A stretch of 14,483 nucleotides of DNA from Dimargaris cristalligena. Taxonomy: Eukaryota > Kickxellomycota > Dimargaritomycetes > Dimargaritales > Dimargaritaceae. The number at the start of each line of letters is the position of its first letter. Positions within the stretch are counted from its first letter, which is position 1. Location: positions 1 to 14,483 of the forward strand of contig JANBQC010000667.1 in NCBI GenBank assembly GCA_027576995.1, in the 5' to 3' direction. The notes beneath the pieces are model-generated. The model was not told the DNA's origin. It ran no database searches and worked only from the letters and a program-made list of their open reading frames with translations. Both the position numbers and the translations under genes were made by a program. Below, in pieces: positions 10,401 through 14,483 of the stretch.

Positions 10401-11543
10401 CTTCACCCCACGGCAGTAACCGTTGGACCCCACGCCCGACTCCGCCGCTCGAGCCTATCCTTTATTTGCCAGCATTTGTGAAGTCGGTTTACCCAGTGGA
10501 AATCAGCGCTAGTCTAACCGACGCTGAGTGCCATGTGGTTGTTCTGATGTGGATTTTGGCCTGGCGACATCAACAGCACCAGGTGGTGGACGAGTTTCTC
10601 GCCTGGGCTAGTCAAGAAACCCTACTCACCCCGGTGAATGAGTCTAGTTTGGGGTATATATGGTAAGTGCCAGTCACATTTAACTGTTTCTATTGTAATG
10701 TCTTCCCCCGACGAAGAACACTGCGTGCACTGCCGTGAATGTGGGGGTAAATGGGGTTAAGTCAACCCCCACCCGTTCTCTCATGTTCGTTTTTACCATT
10801 GTGGACCGGTCTAAATATTGTTAGGGGTATATAGCTTCTAAACACCCAGAGTAGTATTTCCCTGTGTATGTTGTATATTATTCCTTCACTCATAAAAATA
10901 TATTGTTATTTAAATACTTATAATATCTTTAAATGCCAGTTCCTTGACTCGAGTATTTACCGCACTCTGCCGTCTCACCAACAGCATTGAGCGTGTTCGG
11001 GTGTTAGTCTACGATTTGTTCCGCTGCACTGCATCCCCTGAGGCCGTCATCACTATTCTCAGTAACGTGGTCACCGTTTGGCCCGATCCCCTAAGTTATC
11101 AATCCGAGTGGCCTGCAAATCCATCCGCCTACCTTCCCGAGGCATCCACGACCCCCACCCCTGCCGCCTCCAATTCGTCTTCCGCCGATTCGCAGCGGGA
11201 GCAACTTTTCCCCCATCTCGCCACCTTCCATTTTCTCGAAATGTGTCAAGCCATTGCGTCCCTGGCTTTCCATCGCCTCACCTGGGAAGAACAGCAGCTT
11301 CGGGCGGTGTTGGTGGACAGTGAGGGTCGGAATATCCTGTACGCCCGGCTAGTTCTCTATTGCGGTTGGGATGGCCCATTCCAGGATGCCCCACCTACCG
11401 TGGCCGTGGTGGCGAAAAACGCCCGGAATAGTTTACACCGACTGTTGGAAATTCGGAGGGGCGCGGATGAAGAATGTGATCTTGATTCAACCTCGGCATT
11501 GGGTGACTTGAACCCAACGCACTCGCATCGTAAGTCTAACTGA
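7430..11543 (+). CDS. Large coiled-coil protein, ICE1-like (putative Little Elongation Complex subunit 1), four exons
   Basis: Exons are 7430-8863, 9053-9887, 10152-10662 and 10940-11543. All junctions have GT/AG, three of the donors are GTAAGT or GTGAGT, and phases agree, giving 1127 aa. Residues about 25-110, 135-330 and 375-475 are long heptad-rich, Gln/Glu/Leu-rich coiled coils. Residues about 480-740 are Ser/Pro/Thr-rich with basic clusters (SRKRRLS about 528-534; KEKKKKNKKAK about 577-587) that look like nuclear localisation signals, and an acidic IDDLDDLEWFD at about 642. Residues about 745-1110 look like a folded helical region. From memory of human ICE1, two parts align by eye: the N-terminal VKERIIN with ICE1's LKQKIIN, and the C-terminal block ALCRLTNSIERVRVLVYDLF followed by VxxWPDPL. 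ICE1 is the scaffold of the complex that promotes Pol II snRNA transcription. A generic coiled-coil protein remains possible for the N-terminal half alone. The gene model is firm; the ICE1 name is tentative. The C-terminus may differ (see 11598-11659). Confidence 0.85.
9040..9048 (+). repeat. C9 run next to the intron 1 acceptor of the ICE1-like gene
   Basis: Nine C residues immediately precede the ATAG acceptor ending at 9052, and six further C follow at the start of exon 2 (ACCCCCC). Slippage in the exonic run would shift the frame. The flanking reading frame matches exon 1 in phase 0, so the sequence as given is intact. Confidence 0.7.
10741..10772 (+). repeat. Intronic inverted repeat (hairpin) in intron 3 of the ICE1-like gene
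   Basis: GTGGGGGT at 10741-10748 is perfectly complementary to ACCCCCAC at 10765-10772. A nested pair, GGGGTT (10753-10758) with AACCCC (10764-10769), competes with it. The transcript could fold into either hairpin within the 277-nt intron. No function is known. Confidence 0.55.
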
Positions 11544-11597
11544 TTTGCTAACCCATACCTGTGATTATTGGAAGACTCGGAACTTTGACGCGCTAAG

Positions 11598-11659
11598 CCA
11601 TATTTGATCATTCTTGGCTTAAGGCGGTACTGGCGGTAGTACCTCGATTTGATCAGTGA
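11598..11659 (+). CDS. Possible alternative terminal exon of the ICE1-like gene
   Basis: Exon 4 contains a consensus donor GTAAGT at 11530, a perfect TGCTAAC branch site at 11546-11552, and an AG at 11596-11597. Splicing there (a 68-nt intron) would replace the last four residues with PIFDHSWLKAVLAVVPRFDQ and end at TGA 11657-11659, for a protein of 1143 aa. The new tail looks like a genuine amphipathic helix, and a W/A/L-rich helix is also what I recall near the ICE1 C-terminus. Against it, a nearer AG exists at 11573-11574, which would give a very short tail, and the intron is much shorter than the others here. Confidence 0.4.
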
Positions 11660-12044
11660 GTATAGCCAAACCTTTGCCACTCTTTCTACGTGGCCGTTTA
11701 ATAGTGTCTAATCAATTTCCTTCTTTGGTTTGATAGCATATTATTTAGGTGACGAATATCTTCTCAGAATGGTTTCACGAATAGGTGGGGTACCGCAAGT
11801 AATGTAAAGTCGAAAATCATACAGTGTTTTACTGCGTGGTATCACTCTGGAATAAAATTCAAGAGATATAGCTTTAATCAGCCATTGCGTTTCAGTGGTT
11901 TTGGTTAACTGGTGGCCTGTATTGTTGAGCCCAATACCTAGTTCCCATTTATATACATATTATATATTCTCGGTTACCTTGCTATTATAATTATCCACTT
12001 ATTATTGCCTGCACGGCTATTTATTAACTAATTTTCGATACATA
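11660..12044. other. 3' flank of the ICE1-like gene, no gene seen
   Basis: This is AT-rich sequence with normal CpG frequency and stops in all frames. I see no gene or RNA. It contains the candidate polyadenylation hexamer listed separately and forms the last ordinary DNA before the CpG-depleted transposon relic. Confidence 0.5.
11851..11856 (+). terminator. Candidate polyadenylation signal of the ICE1-like gene
   Basis: An exact AATAAA lies about 310 nt after the stop at 11543, or about 190 nt after the alternative stop at 11659. It is the first exact hexamer I noticed downstream of the gene. The assignment rests on the motif only. Confidence 0.35.
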
Positions 12045-12053
12045 ATGGGAGGG

Positions 12054-12069
12054 GACCAGCAAGCTGGTC
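12054..12069. repeat. Perfect short palindrome near the presumed left edge of the transposon relic
   Basis: GACCAGC and GCTGGTC form 7-bp perfect arms separated by AA. It lies just before the position where CpG becomes rare and a purine-rich tract begins, so it may mark an element terminus. No matching copy was found at the right end, so that role is speculative. Confidence 0.5.
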
Positions 12070-12083
12070 ACAGGGATATGGTA

Positions 12084-12220
12084 TAAAAGAGAAAACGAAA
12101 TAAAAAAGGAAAAAAGAGAAGAGAACCCATGTGCAGCAAAGGGAGAGTGCAGGCATGGGGTAAGAGGTGAGGGTGGGAGATCCCCAATGAAAAAAGAGAA
12201 AAGAAAAGGGAAAGAGGGCA
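12084..12220. repeat. Purine-rich (plus strand) low-complexity tract
   Basis: Long runs of G and A dominate the plus strand (polypyrimidine on the minus strand), interrupted near 12128-12150. The open frames across it on the minus strand are low-complexity and Phe/Leu/Ser-rich, and I do not consider them genes. Similar C/T-rich DNA occurs in the LTR-like repeats at 13700-13740 and 14180-14320, so this could be the decayed opposite terminus of the same element. Confidence 0.6.
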
Positions 12221-12306
12221 GTCTGCAAAGCTGACTGACCCTATATAGAACTATTATCATTAGTCAATAAAGGTGGAGTCCCCTCTAAAGTAGGGACACT
12301 GTCTCA

Positions 12307-13345
12307 TTATTGCCTACTGTCCGGAGGAAGGACAGCAGGAAGTAGAAAGGCATAAAAAGTGACATCTTCAAGGGAATGGGTATATGAAGCATCTATATAT
12401 TGTTGCATCAAACTTAATGATGCCCAGTTGCCCATTTTCATTATTTTTGCATCTGAGGCTCCCAGGGCATGGGCTGCTGAAGCAAAAGTCCGCCGGAGGA
12501 CATGCAGTTTCAAGGATGCAATTGTACTATTAGACAAGCCAATTCTGATAAGGGTGTGATCTAGTGTTTTAGCCACAACCCCATGGCAAGTAGACTGCAG
12601 GGTTGCTGGCAGTGGCAGGTACCAAGCTGAAACTGATTGAGGAGGCCAGGAGTCTAATTAACATCACAATAACTGACCACCACTGGAGGCATACACACTA
12701 ATTTGGAGTACTTTGTCAGGGCTAGTCTGATGACTCTTAGGCTGTTGAAGTCTGATGGAGATGAGTGAGATATTGATACCAAATTAATCACTGGTTAATT
12801 TTGCTAAGGTATTGGCACATAGCCCAAATAGAAGCCCTAATGTGACCAGTGCAGCATCTTGGAGAGTTTCGGGGGTATTAGATAGATCAGGTTCCCGGAA
12901 ATATGCTGCAAACTGGGGTATAGGGATAAGCATTTGGGATGTGTCTAAATGGGGATGTTCTCAAAGTGATAATGCCAAGTATCCCTGAATCAACTGTGAA
13001 ATCCAACCAGTGGTATCCAATTCATGTCCCAGGAGTCAGTTAATAGACATAAGGGCAGATGTCCAGGCCTGTATAGTACTAGGAGCCATATGGGCATCAT
13101 ATTGGAAAGCCATAAATAGACCTAAGGAATGGTCAGTAAGTGGGAAGGCTGGGGTTTCCATTAACTTGGTGAATCATAGACAAATGGCAAAATGCTGCAC
13201 ATAAGCCATCCAGGTATTCCCTGAAAATTGGGCAGTTAGGGGATCTAAGACTCATTCAGCCATGGCAGTCCTACAAGAGGAGGAACTTCCCAAGTTTTGG
13301 GTCCATTGTGTTTGGAGGAGGGACTGGAGTGCAAGCCCCCATCCA
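12307..13345 (-). pseudogene. Tyrosine recombinase pseudogene of a DIRS/Ngaro-like element
   Basis: One minus-strand frame reads through a nearly full-length tyrosine recombinase, about 345 codons, with seven in-frame stops (at 12658, 12664, 12784, 12961, 13036, 13174 and 13252). Five are TGA, as expected if CGA Arg codons lost their CpG. The N-terminal core-binding part is recognisable (TWMAYVQHF, then APSTIQAWTSAL). The catalytic part has DAALVTLGLLFGLCANTL, where the usual catalytic Arg is Cys (12817-12819, TGT, consistent with CGT to TGT). It then has LHVLRRTFASAA with the HxxR motif (His 12502-12504, Arg 12493-12495), the MGNW position, and MQQYID with the nucleophile Tyr (12397-12399). 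The last 89 codons are intact. It is plainly inactive. The family could also be Crypton, but the adjoining pol remnant favours a retrotransposon. Confidence 0.8.
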
Positions 13346-13346
13346 C

Positions 13347-13667
13347 TCATATAACCAGCATGCTCCAGGCAGGGTTTTGGGCAGGTTCACAGCCAATCCC
13401 GAGTGGGGTCAGTGGTAGTGCCCAGATTTGATGAGGGGGAAGGATATGGGCTTGGATGGCCATGCCCTTGAATATGGGCCACCAGGGTTGTGATCCCCAA
13501 CATGGGACAATAAGGGTGGCAACTGCCTTTTCCCATTGAATCTTTGCTAATATGGGGCCAAATAGGCCAAATGGTGGATTTACAAAATCGTTTTCTGCCC
13601 TCCAATCTACCAAAAAGGCATCCACTTGCTCACAACCATCAGGGTCTAATGAGTTGTACCTGGGGAG
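13347..13667 (-). pseudogene. C-terminal pol (RNase H-region) remnant of a DIRS/Ngaro-like retrotransposon
   Basis: The open minus-strand frame contains LPRYNS, then a DP...VDAFLVDW stretch, ENDFVNPPFGLFGPILAKI, and ATLIVPCWGSQPWWPIF. This arrangement is typical, as I know the family, of the segment at the end of the RNase H region just before the recombinase in DIRS-type elements. The open frame extends further right to 13754, but there it reads through the LTR-like repeat and is not protein-like. The fragment ends in a stop at 13347 in a different frame from the recombinase, so the two were either separate ORFs or are split by a frameshift. Gag and reverse transcriptase are not in the window. 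Confidence 0.7.
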
Positions 13668-13743
13668 CTGGTGGTTCCAGGTGACAGTGTGGTGCCTACA
13701 CCACATTACATTTTCTTTCTCCCTTTTTCTCTCCATTTCCATT

Positions 13744-13917
13744 TCATTGGCCATGTTTTACAGAACCAAATGCCACCAGCCCATTGATTGGTTTTTCCTC
13801 CTCACTGGCTAGGTTTCACATAACCATATGCCACCAGCTCCCTGAGTGGTTCGTACATGTCACTGGCGATGTTTCACATAACTACCAGCCCACCATCCTA
13901 TCAATTGGTCCCCCTGT
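13744..13917. repeat. Three tandem 58-bp units inside the LTR-like repeat
   Basis: Units begin with TCAYTGGC at 13744, 13802 and 13860. Each contains GTTTYACA, then a CCAC/CAGC block and, at its end, TGATTGG, TGAGTGG or TCAATTGG. The spacing is exactly 58 bp twice. Copy 2 of the LTR-like repeat keeps only a single related piece near 14201-14217. Tandem units upstream of a TATA box suggest former enhancer repeats of the element. Confidence 0.7.
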
Positions 13918-14051
13918 TTAGGCTAAGCCTTTCCATGTGCCAAGTCTAGTCTGATTGGTTTATAGTTCTATCACATGCATTAGTTCTCATGTTGATGACT
14001 AATCTATCATTTCCCTCTGATTCCCATTATATTTCCCCTCTGACAAAAAAC

Positions 14052-14059
14052 TATAAATA
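14052..14059 (+). promoter_or_regulatory. TATA box in LTR-like copy 1
   Basis: TATAAATA is followed 7 nt later by an inverted repeat (TGTCC, 14067-14071; GGACA, 14084-14088). The same arrangement appears in copy 2 at 14445-14452. Shared position in both repeats suggests the retroelement promoter. Confidence 0.45.
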
Positions 14060-14156
14060 AACCCCATGTCCGTCCCCTTGAAAGGACAGACAACTTTAGC
14101 CCCTTACTTCCTAGACATTGTTATCTGACTCCTTTGACCCCCTTGCAGAACACTAA

Positions 14157-14483
14157 TACTGTGGTGCCCCACCACATTACACTGTTCCCCTTTCCCATTC
14201 CCATCACACTGGCTGGATTCCCCCTTTCCGATTTTCCCTCTGTTTTCTTCTGTGTTCATCATGGGGTCATCAATGATTCCCATGATCCATTGTTCCCCTT
14301 CTCCCTTCTCTTTGCCAAACCTTTCCCCATGACTTGGCTATGCCCGATTGGCCCATATTTCTGTCCTCTGCCTGAGTCATCTTGCTGATGACTAATGGAC
14401 CATTTCCCCTTCTGTTTTCCTTGTTTTCCAGATAAACCATTGATTATAAATAAACTCTTGTCTGCCCTCTTGGAAGGACAGAC
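14157..14483. repeat. LTR-like direct repeat, copy 2 (runs to the window edge)
   Basis: It starts with TGTGGTG ccc CACCACA (from about 14160), matching the start of copy 1 at a distance of about 470 bp. It ends with TGATGACTAAT (about 14384), TATAAATA (14445-14452) and TGTC...GGACAGAC, matching the end of copy 1 at exactly 390 bp offset (14483 versus 14093). A 63-bp spacer separates the copies. The last matched base is the last base of the window, so further element sequence may lie beyond. Confidence 0.65.
14445..14452 (+). promoter_or_regulatory. TATA box in LTR-like copy 2
   Basis: TATAAATA in the same context as in copy 1, followed by TGTC (14459-14462) and GACA (14477-14480), which can pair as a small stem. 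Confidence 0.4.

Larger units (their letters stand above)
13686..14093. repeat. LTR-like direct repeat, copy 1
   Basis: This degenerate copy starts with the inverted repeat TGTGGTG/CACCACA (about 13687-13704). It continues through C/T-rich DNA and a TGATGACTAAT motif, then TATAAATA at 14052-14059, and ends with an inverted repeat TGTCC...GGACA followed by GAC at 14093. The same blocks occur in the same order in copy 2. Copy 1 is about 80 bp longer because it holds three 58-bp tandem units. The TATA box followed about 10 nt later by a stem-loop resembles an LTR promoter reading to the right. Confidence 0.7.
12084..14483 (-). mobile_element. Decayed tyrosine-recombinase retrotransposon (DIRS/Ngaro-like), truncated, left edge approximate
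   Basis: In minus-strand order the region has two LTR-like direct repeats, a C-terminal pol/RNase H-region fragment, and a tyrosine recombinase. This is the order pol then recombinase known for DIRS/Ngaro-type retrotransposons, which integrate with a tyrosine recombinase instead of a DDE integrase. Gag, reverse transcriptase and most of RNase H are missing: the pol piece begins within about 20 bp of the repeat, so the copy is internally deleted or rearranged. Between 12300 and 14483 I count about 12 CpG dinucleotides, roughly a tenth of what the base composition would predict, while the neighbouring genes are CpG-rich. The right end runs off the window and the left edge is inferred from the CpG change. 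The TATAAATA boxes in the repeats read on the plus strand, so the relation of repeats to the coding remnants is not settled. Confidence 0.7.

Noticed and set aside
12024..12260. Two minus-strand open frames with Phe/Leu-rich products
   Set aside because: They are low-complexity translations of a polypyrimidine tract and show no domain features.
13010..13204. 64-codon plus-strand open frame
   Set aside because: It is antisense to the recombinase pseudogene, which carries the recognisable motifs.
14134..14388. 84-codon plus-strand open frame
   Set aside because: It translates an LTR-like repeat; its length is explained by C/T-rich composition.

Overview
The window looks like nuclear DNA of a fungus, most likely an early-diverging (non-Dikarya) lineage. 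Its genes are eukaryotic: introns of about 170-280 nt (one of 590 nt) with GTAAGT/GTAGGT-type donors and TACTAAC-like branch sites, pyrimidine-rich leaders, and products such as an ER membrane complex subunit. The mitochondrial glutamate dehydrogenase is of the animal-like class rather than the classic yeast or mould types. I cannot name the species, and a unicellular relative of fungi and animals is not excluded.

Layout, left to right. Positions 1-2210 show no convincing gene. At 2211-2242 lies an AT microsatellite, followed by a pyrimidine-rich, ATG-free leader and a five-exon plus-strand gene (2527-5192) for mitochondrial glutamate dehydrogenase. Positions 5193-6302 hold its 3' flank and no gene. 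EMC6, a subunit of the ER membrane protein insertase, is a single exon on the minus strand (6303-6665). It is divergent from, and separated by 764 bp from, a large plus-strand gene (7430 to about 11543 or 11659) encoding a protein of about 1,130 aa. That protein has a long N-terminal coiled coil, a low-complexity middle with basic clusters, and a helical C-terminal region. Both ends resemble ICE1, the scaffold of the Little Elongation Complex for snRNA transcription. This is a by-eye match and is the most interesting gene call here.

From about 12.1 kb to the right edge the DNA changes character. CpG nearly disappears, and the minus strand carries decayed relics of a tyrosine-recombinase retrotransposon (DIRS/Ngaro-like): a pol/RNase H-region C-terminal piece (13347-13667) followed by a recombinase pseudogene (12307-13345). 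The recombinase still has its HxxR and Tyr motifs but has lost the first catalytic Arg and carries seven in-frame stops, five of them TGA. To the right are two degenerate LTR-like direct repeats (about 13686-14093 and 14157 to the window end), each with a TATAAATA box and a TGTC...GACA inverted repeat. The first contains three 58-bp tandem units. The pattern suggests a dead element eroded by methylated-CpG deamination.

The three host genes do not form an evident pathway. They are ordinary neighbours in mitochondrial nitrogen/carbon metabolism, ER membrane protein insertion, and possibly Pol II snRNA transcription.
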